Shown: piece after piece, positions 1 through 10,999 of the stretch
How the letters are laid out: each line of letters starts with the position of its first letter
How positions within the stretch are numbered: the first letter of the stretch is position 1
Source: Coenobita brevimanus
Lineage: Eukaryota > Arthropoda > Malacostraca > Decapoda > Coenobitidae
Length of the DNA: 64,000 bases
Direction: 5' to 3'
Assembly: GCA_032717465.1 (NCBI GenBank)
Contig: JAVRFU010003718.1
Location: forward strand, 1,868,856 to 1,932,855
Notes under the pieces: model-generated
Told to the model about the DNA's origin: nothing
Database searches by the model: none
Seen by the model: the letters and a program-made list of their open reading frames with translations, nothing else
Position numbers and translations under genes: made by a program

Positions 1-1098
1 CTTCACCTTCCAAACCTCAATCCTTACTCATCATACTACCCAAGTACTTAAACGTACTCACATTTTCCAATTCCCCACCATCCAACCTCATGTACATTCA
101 CTGACTTCACCTCTCTCAAAGACCATCACTTTACTTTTCCCTACATTCACCTTTAGATTCCGTTTCTTACACACTCTCCCAAACTCATCCACCAAGCCTT
201 GCAGCTCCCCTTAGTCTTCACTCAACAAAACAGTATCATCTGCAAACAACAGTACAGGGAGTTTACAAACAATATCCTCTCTCACCAGGGCCACTCCAAC
301 ATCCACTACCCTACCTTGTACCTCTTTTATTACCCCATCCATGTACAGATTGAACAACCTTGGAGACATGACACATCCCTGTTTCAACCCAACTTTCAAA
401 AAGAAAAATTCACTTAGTTCGCCATCCACACGCACTGCAGCCTTCGAACCATCGTACATACTCTTCGGAGTATTCAAGAACTTCCCATCTACTCCATATA
501 TTCTTAACACTTTCCACAATCCTTGTCTATTCACCCTGTCATATGCTTTCTCCAAATCCATGAAAGCCGCATACAACTTCTTTCCCTTCTCTAGAAACTT
601 TTCCACTAAAGATCTAAGAATGAATATCTGAGCTACACAACCTCTTCCCTTCCTAAAGCCTCCCTGTTCTTCTCCAACTAATTTCTCTGTTCTTTCTCTA
701 ACTCTGTCAATAAGTATCCTAGCATACACTTTTCCTATTATACTAAGAAGACAAATGCCCCTATGATTACCACACACTTCTTTTTCCCCTTTTCCTTTGT
801 ACAAGGGAATAATTATACCTGACTTCCAATCCTCCGGGACTCTATCTTCCTCCCAGGCCAATCTGCACATCTTGCACATCCATTCTACTAGTATCTCTCC
901 CCCATGCTTCAGCATTTCACCACACACTCCATGAATTCTTGGAGCTTTCTCCAATTTAACTTTCTTCATTGCTTTCAGAACATCTACCCTACTGAATTCT
1001 TCCTGTCTTCTCACCTACCTCCTTCTCCCAGCCATTCCCCAGCCACTTATACTCGCATTACTTCCATCCTCTATATTCAATATTTCCTTAAAGTGTTC
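1..1098 (-). pseudogene. RTE-A non-LTR retrotransposon, RT fragment (U1)
   Basis: This is the reverse-transcriptase part of an RTE-type retrotransposon, whose product would copy element RNA at a nicked chromosomal target. An open stretch at 1014-211 (267 codons) runs from the region before the fingers (EKAPRIHGVCGEML) through QGGFRKGRG, the AFMDLEKAYDRV motif, QGCVMSP and the catalytic LLFADDTVLL box. A stop codon follows directly after LSED, and the downstream thumb region to position 1 is cut by the window edge. The 5' end is truncated at the EHFKELLN region, near 1098, the same point as in the RTE-A copies of U2, U4, U5, U6 and U7. The retained FADD means the core motif is intact, but without an endonuclease the copy is dead. 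Clade assignment to RTE is from motif style and the TATC tail seen in sister copies. Confidence 0.8.
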
Positions 1099-1100
1099 AA

Positions 1101-1344
1101 GACAGCTGCTGATAGGACAGAATCCTGAGGAACACCAATACTCATAGCTCTAGGAGAAAAACAGTGGTCGTCTACAACTGCAGCTATAGAACGACCAGAA
1201 AGGAAGCTTGAGATGAAGGCACAGAAAGAAGAATAGAAGACATAAGAGGGCAGTTTGGAAATTAAAAATTTATGCCAGACTCAACTAAAAGTCCTAGAGA
1301 TGTCAAGTGAAATGGCAAAGCTTTCACTAAAATCCTGAAAGGAT
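1101..1344 (-). pseudogene. CJ element (CR1/Jockey-like), 5' RT fragment (U1)
   Basis: Read on the minus strand, this piece contains the degraded motifs SLDISRTFS, WHKFLISKLPSY, FISSFLSGRSIAAVVD and GVPQDSVLSAAV, which are RT motifs of a second non-LTR family that lacks RNase H. It starts abruptly next to the I-group sequence at about 1344 and stops at 1101, where the RTE-A insertion begins. The first Asp of the polymerase site lies in DIS(K)xFD, here changed to DISRTFS followed by a stop. The clade (CR1, L2 or Jockey group) cannot be fixed from this fragment. Confidence 0.65.
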
Positions 1345-1860
1345 TGGATAACACTAGAGCTTGATGCAGCAGGAGCAGGGTATGTCTGTCAGCAGCCTAT
1401 CTAGTATGAGCTAGAACCTTTAAAAGGCTCACAACCTTCAGGCAAGAAGCCTTTATCTGCTTTAATTGTGGGATCCAAGTAAGACAGGCATCACAGATGA
1501 GGCCCAAAAACCTCACTTCCATACCAGCAATCCTTTGGCCATTTAAAAACAAATCTGGGTCAGGATGGGCCCCATGTAACTGGCAGAAGTGCACTCCAAT
1601 GGTCTCAGATGAGGAAAATCTAAAAGCCATGTTTTGGTGCCCTGGTAACAGAATGATTTATTGCAAGTTGCAGCCAGCACTCTGCCACCAACATACTGGA
1701 TGCAGCAAATGAAACAGAGACATCATCCACATAGAGGAAGCTCTTCACTCCCTCTTCTCCACAATGCCATTAATCCTTTTGACAGTTAGGGTAGTGGTGC
1801 AAAACTCACCCCCTCGATGCTGGACAACGCAAGCTGCATCGAACAAAATCGCCCTTGATA
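1345..1860 (-). pseudogene. I-group non-LTR element, RT fragment with VDD box (U1)
   Basis: The minus strand encodes the C-terminal half of an I-group reverse transcriptase. The codons for YVDD lie at about 1731-1742, followed by VSFAASSMLVAE and, in an open stretch 1630-1397, FRFSSSETIGVHFCQLHG, the conserved HPDPDLFLNGQRI and VRFLGLICDACLTW. That last motif is a hallmark of I/Loa/Jockey-type RTs. The reading frame shifts between the VDD box and this stretch. The fragment begins about 120 bases before VDD, next to the AT-rich repeat, and is cut at 1345 by the CJ element after LLLLHQALVLS. The rest of the ORF resumes beyond CJ in the neighbouring unit's arrangement. Confidence 0.75.
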
Positions 1861-2660
1861 GAGAGAAGAAACATCATAAATTAGCACATATTTTATATTC
1901 GCCAAACATTTTTATCAACATTATAAAGCACAACTATCTGAGATTACGTCAATAAAAAGTCAGGCAGAAGAAGGCATAAATAAAGGCAGGGGAAAATATA
2001 ATTTAGCCAAATACCGCTCCCACACTGCAGCACGACCGTAAGGTAATTTCATGTTGTGGTACATAAAACCGATCTGAACTGTCCTATAGTAAATATTAAT
2101 ACTGTATATCGGAATGTAGCTGATAAAATTTCCTAAAACTCCTAATCAGCAACAATTACCATGAAACAAATATTTCTATGAGGAAACAAGAGAGAAGAAG
2201 GAAAGAAGAAACATCATAAATTGGCACATAATCTATATTCGCTGAACGTTTTTATCAACACCATAGGCAAGTATAAATATTCGAGATTACGTGAATAAAA
2301 AATCAGGCAGACACAGGCTTAGATAAAGGCAGGGGAAAACATAATTTGGCAACAACTTTGGCCGCACAAAACACCACTCCCGCACTGCAGCGCAATCATA
2401 AGATAATTTCCTATAGTGGTACGTAAAACCCACCCAAACTGCCCAACAGTAAAGGTTTATATACCAAAACGCCACTAATGATATTTCCTAAAACTTTTTC
2501 TCAGTAACAATTACAATAAAACTTATATTTCTATGAGAAAACACAAAGGAAATAAAAAACATCGTAACTCAGCGCATAATGTATGTTCGCCAAATGTTTT
2601 TATCAACACCATAATCAAGCACAACTATTAGAGATTACGAAGATAATAAAATCACGGAAA
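1861..2660. repeat. ~345-bp AT-rich tandem repeat, 2.3 copies (U2)
   Basis: Three diverged copies start near 1864, 2205 and 2551, each opening with AAACATCRTAA followed by a TATTCGCCAAAC-like box, TTTTTATCAACA and a GAGATTACG box. The third is partial and ends near 2660. They lie between the end of the I-group ORF2 and the start of the next truncated RT, so they look like the 3' tail of the I-group element. No coding capacity is seen. Confidence 0.8.
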
Positions 2661-3840
2661 AAGAAGCAAAACCAATGGTGTGGGGACAAAATGTTTAAGA
2701 AGTACGGCGAGCACGGAAACAGGTGGGGGTTCTCCCAGCATTCAGCCAAGGCCAAGCCGTCCCACATCCTGAGTACTTGTCCGTGGTTGGATGCAGCCTG
2801 CGTCGTCCAATAACGAGAGAGTTAACTGCAACAGCAAATAATGCTACACTCAAAACACTCCTCTGTGGCACATCCTCCTCCTGAGAGTACAGGGGAGAGT
2901 TCAAATCACACACACACACACACAGGAAACTTCCTGTCAAAGACGAAGTTCTGAATAAAAGTGGGTAAGCAACCCCAAAGACCATAAAAATGGAGACTGG
3001 TTGGTCACCTCCTGTAGCTTGCTTGGAACAAGAAATGTGCCCCAAGCATGCTGCCAGGAGGTAGGGACTGCAGCCTTAATCAATGGGAAATAATCTCTGT
3101 TGGTGACAGGTCTAACAGACACATCAAGAATCACTGTTGCCCTTGCTGCCTCACCTGCACAATCATTTCCCTGCGGTCCAATGTGGGTTGCCACCCAGCA
3201 TGGTGGCCCACGAGGTGGAACTTTCCTCAAATTTTCAACACTAAAGGGTGAGGAGAGTTGAAATGCTTAACGGCAGACAAGGCAGCCCTGCAATCATTAA
3301 AAATCATAAAACTAATTGCATCAAAGATGAGGATATGGTGGAGAGCCAACAGAATTGCTGACAGCTTCACAGTAAAAATTAAGGCAGAGGAGGGTAGGGT
3401 GCCACTCTGGGTAAAATTACGGAAGACAACCTCAAATTCAATGCCAGCCATCAGTAAACATGGACAGACCCAGCATGAGGGCAAAATAAACTCAAAGCTG
3501 GGTGTGGATGACTACATCTGATGTTACGGACTTTGGAGCCACGAGATATCAGTACAATCTGACTTATAGCAACACCCAGAGTGGAACAACAGATGTCTCC
3601 ACATCAAAGACCAGAGTGAGTGGTAGACAGATCAGTCAAGACTTCCTCGGTCTGATACCAAAACGGGCAAGGAAATTGCATATGGAAGTCGTGCAAAGTG
3701 TGTTAGGCAGAACTAAAAACAGCGTCATATGTTGGTGTTTCAGGAAGCCTCTGGACTCTGCACCAGCACCTCGCTATACAGGACTGACGCTGCAGCTCCA
3801 GCCTCAATACTCCTGCATCCACAAGCAGGTCTAGGACAAG
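2661..3840 (-). pseudogene. I-group ORF2 C-terminal half: linker, RNase H, C-terminus (U2)
   Basis: Read from 3840 downward: the linker after the RT (LLVDAGVLRLELQ, RLPETPTYDAVF), then an RNase H domain in two overlapping frames. The first (3484-3227) has FEVVFRNFTQSGTLPSSA, then TVKLSAILLALHHI, where the catalytic Glu of the family AELSA motif is Lys, then FNDCRAALSAV with its Asp. The second (3230-2937) has CWVATHIGPQGND and AGEAARA, where the family Asp of ADEAA is Gly. Two catalytic residues are therefore lost in addition to frameshifts. A CA microsatellite lies at about 2908-2925, and the rest down to 2661 is ORF2 end and 3' UTR. The TTAA at 3269-3272 is the empty counterpart of the MITE site occupied in U3 and U6. 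Confidence 0.75.
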
Positions 3841-4513
3841 GGAAGTCCAAAAGGGTCATGTAGCCAAACAAAGGCCTTTGTGATGTAGTCCAAGGTGCAT
3901 AACCAGCCAGGGGTAGCTGAAGGAACTTACGGCAAAGTGCCTGCAAACTGTTACCTCCAAGAAAACAAAATTAAAATAAAAAAGACCCAAACTCAAGAAG
4001 CATTTATTTTGAGATGCCTGGACACACTGCACTTGAAAGACCGGAGGCCAGAGCCAGTAGGAAATACAAAGGGAGGCAGTTCCAGTGTTGACTTGTTGTA
4101 TACTTGACGAATTGGGAGTAATGGTTAACTCTTGCAATAGACAGCTGGACTGAGAAGGGATGAGAGATTGTTGCTAGACTGGTACTACGTGCCTGTCATA
4201 GTAGATGAGGGATGCAAGCATACAGTCCAGAGGAGCAGTGACCATTGAAGTGGTGACAAAAAAAAGAGATAAAGATGCAACAGCGTGGTAAAGAGACAGA
4301 GGTTGAAGGGAGCCAGTAAGAGGAGTCGGGTTAATGAAACGAAAAACATTTGACTCCACCTTGTTGAGATGGAATGTACATGGGGAGTCTCCCCATACGT
4401 GAGAGTTGTACTCTACATTGGCGAATAAACCCATGTAAAAGGTTAGCAATTGTGCTGGAGTCAAGAAGGTACAGAGTTGGCTTAGCAAATCTAATCTTTT
4501 GGAAACAGATTTT
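3841..4513 (-). pseudogene. CJ element, RT C-terminus and 3' UTR (U2)
   Basis: The open stretch 4488-4174 encodes QLCTFLTPAQLLTFYMGL, EYNSHVWGDSP, LNKVESNVFRFIN and LTGSLQPLSLYHAVASLSLF. These are the post-catalytic connection motifs of a CR1/Jockey-type RT. A frameshift then leads to the typical ending, SFKCSVSRHLKINAS, near 3990. The 3' UTR runs to about 3841, where I-group linker sequence resumes. At 4513 the frame is cut by the TATC tail of RTE-A. About 350 bp of CJ present in U3 are missing here. Confidence 0.7.
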
Positions 4514-6159
4514 ACTATCTATCTATCTATCTATTGCCAGACGCCTCAATCCCGTTTGGGGTGGCCACAAACAAATCACCTCCAAGTTGCCCTGTCCCCA
4601 GCCATTTCACTGCCCTGCTCCCAACTCACATCCCCCCCTCTCTCATATACCTCTCCACCCCATCCCTCCATCTCATCCTTGGCCTCCCCCTCCCTCTTCC
4701 CCCCTCCACCTCACTCACATACATTCTCTTCGTCAGTCTTTCACCCTCCATCCTCTCCACATGGCCAAACCACCTCAGTGTGTTCCTCATAAGGCTTCCA
4801 TTCACATCAACATCCACACCACAACGCTCCTTTATATCCTCGTTCGTCAGCCTGTCTCTCCATGTGACTCCACAGGCTCCTCTTAAATAACTCATTTCCA
4901 CCGCTCTCACTCTTGACTTGTGTCCTTCCAACAACGTTCAAGCTTCACTTCTGTACGTTAGAGTTGGTATCACAATACTGTTATGTAGTAACTTTTTCAC
5001 TTCCATGCTCACTTCCCTGTTTCTTATCACTGCTTTCAAAGAACCAGCAACCTTTCTTCCCTGCTGTACCCTTTCAAGCACTTCACCCTCCAAACCTCCA
5101 TCCTTACTCATCACACTACCCAAGTACTTAAACGTACTCACATTTTCCAATTCCCCACCATCCAACCTCGCTGTACATTCACTGATTTCACCTCTCTCAA
5201 AGACCATCACTTTACTCTTCCCTACATTCACCTTTAGATTCCGTTTCTTACACACTCTCCCAAACTCATCCACCAAGCCTTGCAGCTCCCATTCGTCATC
5301 ACTCAACAACAAGTATCATCTGCAAACAACAGTACAGGGAGTTTCGAAACACTATCCTCTCTCACCAGGGCAACTCCAACATCCACTACCCTACCTTGTA
5401 CCTCTTTTATTACCCCATCCATGTACAGATTGAACAACCATGGAGACATGACACATCCCTGTTTCAACCCAACCTTCAAAGAGAAATATTCACTTAGTTC
5501 ACCATCCACACGCACTGCAGCCTTCGCACCATCGTACATACTCTTCACAGCATTCAATAACTTCCCATCTACTCCATATATTCTTAACACTTTCCACAAT
5601 CCTTGTCTATCCACCCTGTCATATGCTTTCTCCAAATCCATGAAAGCCGCATACAACTTCTTTCCCTTCTCTAGAAACTTTTCCACTAAAGATCTAAGAA
5701 TGAATATCTGAGCTACACAACCTCTTCCCTTCCTAAAGCCTCCCTGTTCTTCTCCAACTAATTTCTCTGTTCTTTGTCTAACTCTGTCAATAAGTATCCT
5801 ACCATACACTTTTCCTATTATACTAAGAAGACAAATGACCCTATGATTACCACACACTTCTTTTTCCCCATTTCCTTTGTACAAGGGAATAATTATACCT
5901 GACTTCCAATCCTCCGGGACTCTACCTTTCTCTCAGGCCAATCTGCACATCTTCCACATCCATTCTACTACTATCTCTTCCCCATGCTTCAGCATTTCAC
6001 CACACACTCCATCAATTCCTGGGGCTTTCCTCAATTTAACTTTCTTCATTTCCTACCCTACTGATTTCTTCCCGTCTTCTCACCTCCCTCCTTCTCCCAG
6101 CCACTTATACTCGCATTACTTCCATCCTCTATATTCAACAACAATTCCTTAAAGTGTTC
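4514..6159 (-). pseudogene. RTE-A non-LTR retrotransposon, 5'-truncated (U2)
   Basis: The element runs from a truncated 5' end at about 6159 to a TATC tail at 4514-4534. Open stretches 5884-5303 (RT core with AAFMDLEKAYDRVDRQ, QGCVMSPWLF, LLFADD), 5312-4938 (thumb, NVGKSKVMVFERGE, FKYLGSVMSKDG) and 4934-4626 (LRWFGHVERMEGERL, GGRGRGRPRMRW, the RTE-type C-terminus) are separated by a frameshift right after FADDT and by a stop where Trp is expected after SEA. That Trp-to-stop change also occurs in U4, U5, U6 and U7. The insertion lies in CJ. Confidence 0.82.
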
Positions 6160-6405
6160 AAGACAGCTGGTGATAGGACAGAGTCCTGAGGAACACCACT
6201 ACTCATAGCTCTAGGAGAAAAACAGTGGCCGTCTACAACTGCAGCTATAGAACGACCAGAAAGGAAGCTTGAGATAAAGGCACAGATAGAAGAATAGAAG
6301 CCATAAGAGGGCAGTTTGGAAATTAAAAATTTATGCCAGACTCAACTAAAAGTCTTTGAGATGTCAAGTGAAATGGCAAAGCTTTCACTAAAATCCGGAA
6401 AGGAT
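6160..6405 (-). pseudogene. CJ element, 5' RT fragment (U2)
   Basis: This is the same CJ piece as in U1, from the I-group junction at about 6405 down to the RTE-A edge. It is colinear with U1 and differs by scattered substitutions: GVPQDSVLS is kept and VVDGHCFSPRAMSS is better preserved. No open frame of useful length remains. Confidence 0.62.
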
Positions 6406-6921
6406 TGGATAACACTAGAGCTTGATGCAGCAGGAGCAGGGTATGTCTGTCAGCAGCCTATCTAGTATGAGCTAGAATCTTTAAAAGGCTGACAACCTTC
6501 AGGCAAGAAGCCTTTATCTGCTTTAATTGTGGGATCCAAATAAGACAGGCATCACAGATGAGGCCCAAAAACCTCACTTTCATACCAGCAATCCTTTGGC
6601 CATTTAAAAACAAATCTGGGTCAGGATGGGCCCCATGTAACTGGCAGAAGTGCACTCCAATGGTCTCAGATGAGGAAAATCTAAAAGCCATGTTTTGGTG
6701 CCCTGGTAACAGAATGATTTATTGCAAGTTCCAGCCAGCACTCTGCCACTAACATACTGGATGCAGCAAATGAAACAGAGACATCATCCACAAAGAGGAA
6801 GCTCTTCACTCCCTCTTCTCCACAATACCATTAACCCTTTTGACAGTTAGGGTAGTGGTGCAAAACTCGCCCCCTCGATGCTGGACAACGCAAGCTGCAT
6901 CGAACAAAATCGCCCTTGATA
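6406..6921 (-). pseudogene. I-group RT fragment (U2)
   Basis: The open stretch 6691-6458 encodes FRFSSSETIGVHFC, HPDPDLFLNGQRI and VRFLGLICDACLIW. The VDD box lies in another frame around 6780-6790 (FVDDVSVSF). Both edges match U1: the start next to the AT-rich repeat and the break at the CJ junction after LLLLHQALVLS. Confidence 0.72.
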
Positions 6922-7700
6922 GAGAGAAGAAACATCATAAATTAGCACATATTTTATATTCGCCAAACATTTTTATCAACATTATAAAGCACAACTATCT
7001 GAGATTACGTCAATAAAAAGTCAGGCAGAAGAAGGCACAAATAAAGGCAGGGGAAAATATAATTTAGCCAAATACCGCTCCCACACTGCAGCACGACTGT
7101 AAGGTAATTTCATGTTGTGGTACATAAAACCGACCTGAACTGTCCTATAGTAAATATTTATATATCAGAATGTAGCTGATGAAATTTCCTAAAACTCCTT
7201 ATCAGTAACAATTACCATGAAACAAATATTTCCATGAGGAAACAAGAGAGAAGAAGGAAAGAAGAAACATCATAAATTGGCACATAATCTATATTCGCTG
7301 AACGTTTTTATCAACACCATAGGCAAGTATAAATATTCGAGATTACGTGAATAAAAAATCAGGCAGACACAGGCTTAGATAAAGGCAGGGGAAAACATAA
7401 TTTGGCAACAACTTTGGCTGCACAAAACACCCAATCAAAAGATAATTTCCTATAGTGGTACGTAAAACCCACCCAAACTGCCCAACAGTATATGTTTATA
7501 TACCAAAATGACACTAATGAAATTTCATAAAACTTATTCTTAGTAACAAATTACCATAAAACTTATATTTCCATCAGAAAACGCAAAGGAAATAAAAAAC
7601 ATTGTAACTCAGCGCATAATGTATGTTCGCCAAATGTTTTTATCAACACCATAAGCAAGCACAACTATTAGAGATTACGAAGATAATAAAATCACGGAAA
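6922..7700. repeat. ~345-bp AT-rich tandem repeat (U3)
   Basis: Copies start near 6925, 7261 and 7590. The second copy lacks about 30 bp around 7430 compared with U2 (the stretch holding the CTCCCGCACTGCAGC box). No gene is seen. Confidence 0.78.
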
Positions 7701-8310
7701 AAAAAGTAAAACCAATGGTGTGGGGACAAAATGTTTAAGAAGTACGGCGAGCATGGAAACAGGGGGGGGGGTTCTCCCAGCATTCAGCCAAGGCCAAGCC
7801 GACCCATATCCTGAGTACTTGTCCGTGGTTGGATGCAGCCTGCGTCGTCCAATAACGAGAGAGTTAACTGCAACAGCAAAATAATGCGACACACAAAACA
7901 CTCATCTGTGGCACATCCTCCTCCTGAGAGTACAGGGGAGAGTTCAAATCACACACACACACAGGAAACTTCCTGTCAAAGACGAAGTTCTGAATAAAAG
8001 TGGGTAAGCAACCCCAAAGACCATAAAAATGGAGACTGGTTGGTCACCTCCTGTAGCTTGCTTGGAACAGGAAATGTGCCCCAAGCATGCTGCCAGGAGG
8101 TAGGGACTGCAGCCTTAATCAATGGGAAATAATCTCTGTTGGTGACAGGTCTAACATAACAGAGACATCAAGAATCACTGTTGCCCTTGCTGCCTCACCT
8201 GCACAATCATTTCCCTGCGGTCCAATGTGGGCTGCCACAAAGCATGGTGGCACACAAGGTGGAACTTTCCTCAAATTTCCAACACTAAAGGGTGAGGAAA
8301 GGTGAAATGC
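7701..8310 (-). pseudogene. I-group ORF2, distal RNase H part and C-terminus (U3)
   Basis: This is the 3' half of the RNase H region and ORF2 end, separated from its 5' half (10086 onward) by a TTAA-flanked MITE. The GPQGND and VTNRDYFPLIKAAV equivalents can still be followed on the minus strand, but a 5-bp insertion (at about 8157-8161) and a substituted CCAAAGCATGG box break the frame. A run of 10 G near 7763 and a shortened CA tract (7951-7962) mark small slippage events. Confidence 0.68.
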
Positions 8311-10089
8311 TTAACTCCTACACCGCGGGCTTGTTTACCAATGACTTGCGTGTCCCACGGGGTTATTTGGGCTCCGACAGACTCTCAAAAAATATTTGCC
8401 AAAAATCAGTTATTAGTCCTAGAATAATAAAATTACATATGCTTATGGCACATACCTTCAGCTTTCTCCTGGAATGATTGTTGAGCCTTCGTCGGTTACC
8501 GTAGGACTTGTGGAGACCTCTGAAGTTGGGTAACGAAGTCTCCACTTTACACTTCCCGACAACCCGTAATATGATTACCACAGCCAGATATTAACACTAT
8601 AAACACTACTCTATGATTTTCAAGTAGTTTGGGATCCATACTCCAAAAAAAAAAAAACACTGTGAAAGCAATGAAAATTATGAGCGTGTCTGACCGCCGC
8701 ACTTGCGCTAGTTCGCTCTTGGTACTCTGTCATTTATTATTCATAAAACCCCTCACACTTTATATTTCTATTACTATATAACACTTACGTATATCTACAG
8801 TCTTTATCCATAAGTTTCCTTCAGTAGTATTAGTTTATTGTCACTGTAGGGATTCAATTTCTTTCAGTAAAATACATATCATTCACTTTCTCGTCCTGTA
8901 TACTGGCATTGAGAGTTAATGTCATTTTCATCTTCACTCTCATAACTCATAGTATTCAGACATGCTATAGTGAAACTTTCACTTTCATTACTCCTAGGGT
9001 TTATACTCGTATTCTTATAATACTACTCATTTACATTTCTATTTACGTTCTCTATTTTATTTACGTTATTTACATTTCTATTTTATTTACACTGTGTTAT
9101 GCACTGTCACTTGAAGTAACTTATAAAACAATTTTCCATTGTTCACGTATATTTACATTCATTACTTTCACTTGCTGTTTACACATTATTTACAATTCCA
9201 CTTGCACTGTTTTACTCAACAGAAAGATCGTAGTCACTCTTTTATCAATTGTCAGCCCTTTACCTCTTTCCACACGAGGTTTAGTTGGGGGTAAAGGTCA
9301 CAGGGCCCTTTGCATGGGGGTGAAAAAGGCCCTGAAGCCAGCAAGAGGATGAGCCGTAACTCCTCTTCGGAAGATGAGAGAGAACTGATAAAGGAGGGCC
9401 GGCCCGGGTAGAGGCCTACTTAGGGGATATTCAGTACTACCAACGTAGCTCTTGAAACAGCTATGTATTTCACTAAAATGACTGGCAGGAAATCTAGACA
9501 ATACATTATAAATTAGGTAGTTCCAGGTGAATGTAAATATCACTTAGGCTTCTCCCTTCCCTCCTTATTTGTATATTTATTACGAAAATAGATTATATGG
9601 CATATTTAGAGGGGAAAAAAACAGCGAAAATTAGCGAACGAGTGCATGTGAGGTGTTGTCAGGTGATAATTAGCCAATTCCAGGTGTATGGCACTCTCAC
9701 TTACCTTATTTCTTTCTTGTATATATTATTTGGTATAAGAATAAGGCATAGGGCTTATTTCAATGGATGAAATCAGTGAAAAATTCCAGGGAAGATTTAC
9801 TTAGCGTAGCACGGCCGGGCAGGCGAGAGGATAGGGTAATGGAGGGGAGGTAGGGAGGGGAGTCAAGAACGGGGAGAAATGGCTAAATTGTCAACAATGG
9901 ATGGGAGTACAGATGAGATTAGGAGTGCTGACTAGTGTTGGACATTGGCAGTACTGATAGATGATACAAGCCCCCACTTGGAAGCCCGGGTGAATTCAAA
10001 ATAACACAGAATCACAAAAGCGACGCCCCGCGGTATGATCCCTTGCTCCCAAGCGTCACGAAAGTGACGCCCCGCGGTTAAGGGGTTAA
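8311..10089. mobile_element. TTAA-flanked MITE copy P1 (U3)
   Basis: The element is bounded by TTAA at 8311-8314 and 10086-10089. The undisturbed target with a single TTAA is seen in U2 (3269), U4, U5 and U7, so the TSD is TTAA and the insertion is precise. Its ends are imperfect inverted repeats: TTAACTCCTACACCGCGGG on the left and TTAACCCCTTAACCGCGGGG on the right in reverse complement. The right end has two subterminal copies of a GTGACGCCCCGCGGT-type motif. TTAA targeting is typical of piggyBac-type elements. No transposase is found inside; the longest open stretches are unrelated to known families, so it is taken as non-autonomous. Internal sequence is AT-rich, with an A-run at 8645-8656. 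Confidence 0.78.
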
Positions 10090-10541
10090 CGGCAGACAAG
10101 GCAGCCCTGCACTCACTAAAAATCATAAAACTAATTGCATCAAATGTGAGGATATGCTGCAGAGCCAATAGAATTGCTGACGGCTTCACAGTAAAAATTA
10201 AGGCACAGGAGGGTAAGGTGCCACTCTGGGTAAAATTACAGAAGACAACCTCAAATTCAATGCCAGCCATCAGTAAACATGGACAGACCCAGCATGAGGG
10301 CAAAATGAACTCAAACCTGGGTGTGGATCACCACATCTGATGTTACGGACTTTGAAGCCATGATATATACCAGCAAAATCTGACTTATAGTAACACCCAG
10401 AGTGGAACAACAGATGTCTCCACATCAAAGACCAGAGTGAGTGGCAGACAGATCAGTCATGACTTCCTCTGTCTGATAACTAAGGGGGCAAGGAAATTGC
10501 GTATGGAAGTCGTGCAAAGTGTGCTATGCAGAACTAAAAAC
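10086..10541 (-). pseudogene. I-group ORF2, proximal RNase H part and linker (U3)
   Basis: The open stretch 10303-9932 enters from this segment: FEVVFCNFTQSGTLPS, TVKPSAILLALQHI (catalytic Glu position is Lys) and FSECRAALSAV, where the family Asp is Glu. It then runs on into the MITE. The linker upstream is cut at 10541 by the Gypsy element. Confidence 0.7.
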
Positions 10542-10546
10542 AGCGT

Positions 10547-10734
10547 TGTTACGTATTTTGAATTAGCCGCGCTTGGCGCACTACCCACAATGCTTCGCTG
10601 TTTTGTGCTGAGGGTCAGATTCGAAAGCTAGAGAATAAACACCGCTGTCTCACTCCACCCATCTCTTGTTTGACTACCCTGCCTCGCCACTATATCTTCA
10701 CAGCAAACGACATAATACACAAGAACACGAAACA
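10547..10734 (+). repeat. Gypsy G1 5' LTR
   Basis: The LTR begins TGTTACG and ends GAAACA (TG...CA). It is followed directly by TGGTGGCAGC, the likely primer-binding site; I do not assign the tRNA. It differs from the 5' LTRs of G2 and G3 at only a few positions. Confidence 0.85.
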
Positions 10735-10999
10735 TGGTGGCAGCTGATGGAAGTGGAGCTGAGAAGAGAATGCGGTCTGCAGTATAAGCCATTTGAGTGA
10801 TATGACCTGCTGCTACTCCTGGCAAAATTTTGAAGTGGATGTTAGCCTGCTGGGGAACCTGCACATTCTTCCTGCTTGTGAGTGAACTGATCCCCTACAA
10901 TCTACTGATGTTCCTGCCTACAGCCTGTGAGTAGACGGATCTCCTTTGACCTGCAACCTATTGATAAGTTCCTGTAACCTACTAGCCTCACCCACCAAG

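Noticed and set aside
2908..2925. CA microsatellites in each unit
   Set aside because: Ordinary slippage tracts of varying length at the same place in the I-group 3' region; no sign of function.
4374..4886. Pro-rich frame of 170 codons, also at 22072
   Set aside because: It runs across the CJ/RTE-A junction antisense to both elements; its composition comes from the C-rich complement of the GRGRPRMRW region.
8909..9352. 147-codon plus frame rich in Ile/Phe/Tyr in the MITE, partly repeated at 33229
   Set aside because: Low-complexity AT-rich sequence with TTTACATT-type repeats; hydrophobic composition follows base composition, not a membrane protein gene.
9298..9543. 81-codon minus frame in the MITE, conserved in P1, P2 and P5
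   Set aside because: These copies are duplicates of one insertion, so conservation is not informative; the older P4 does not keep it and no domain is recognisable.
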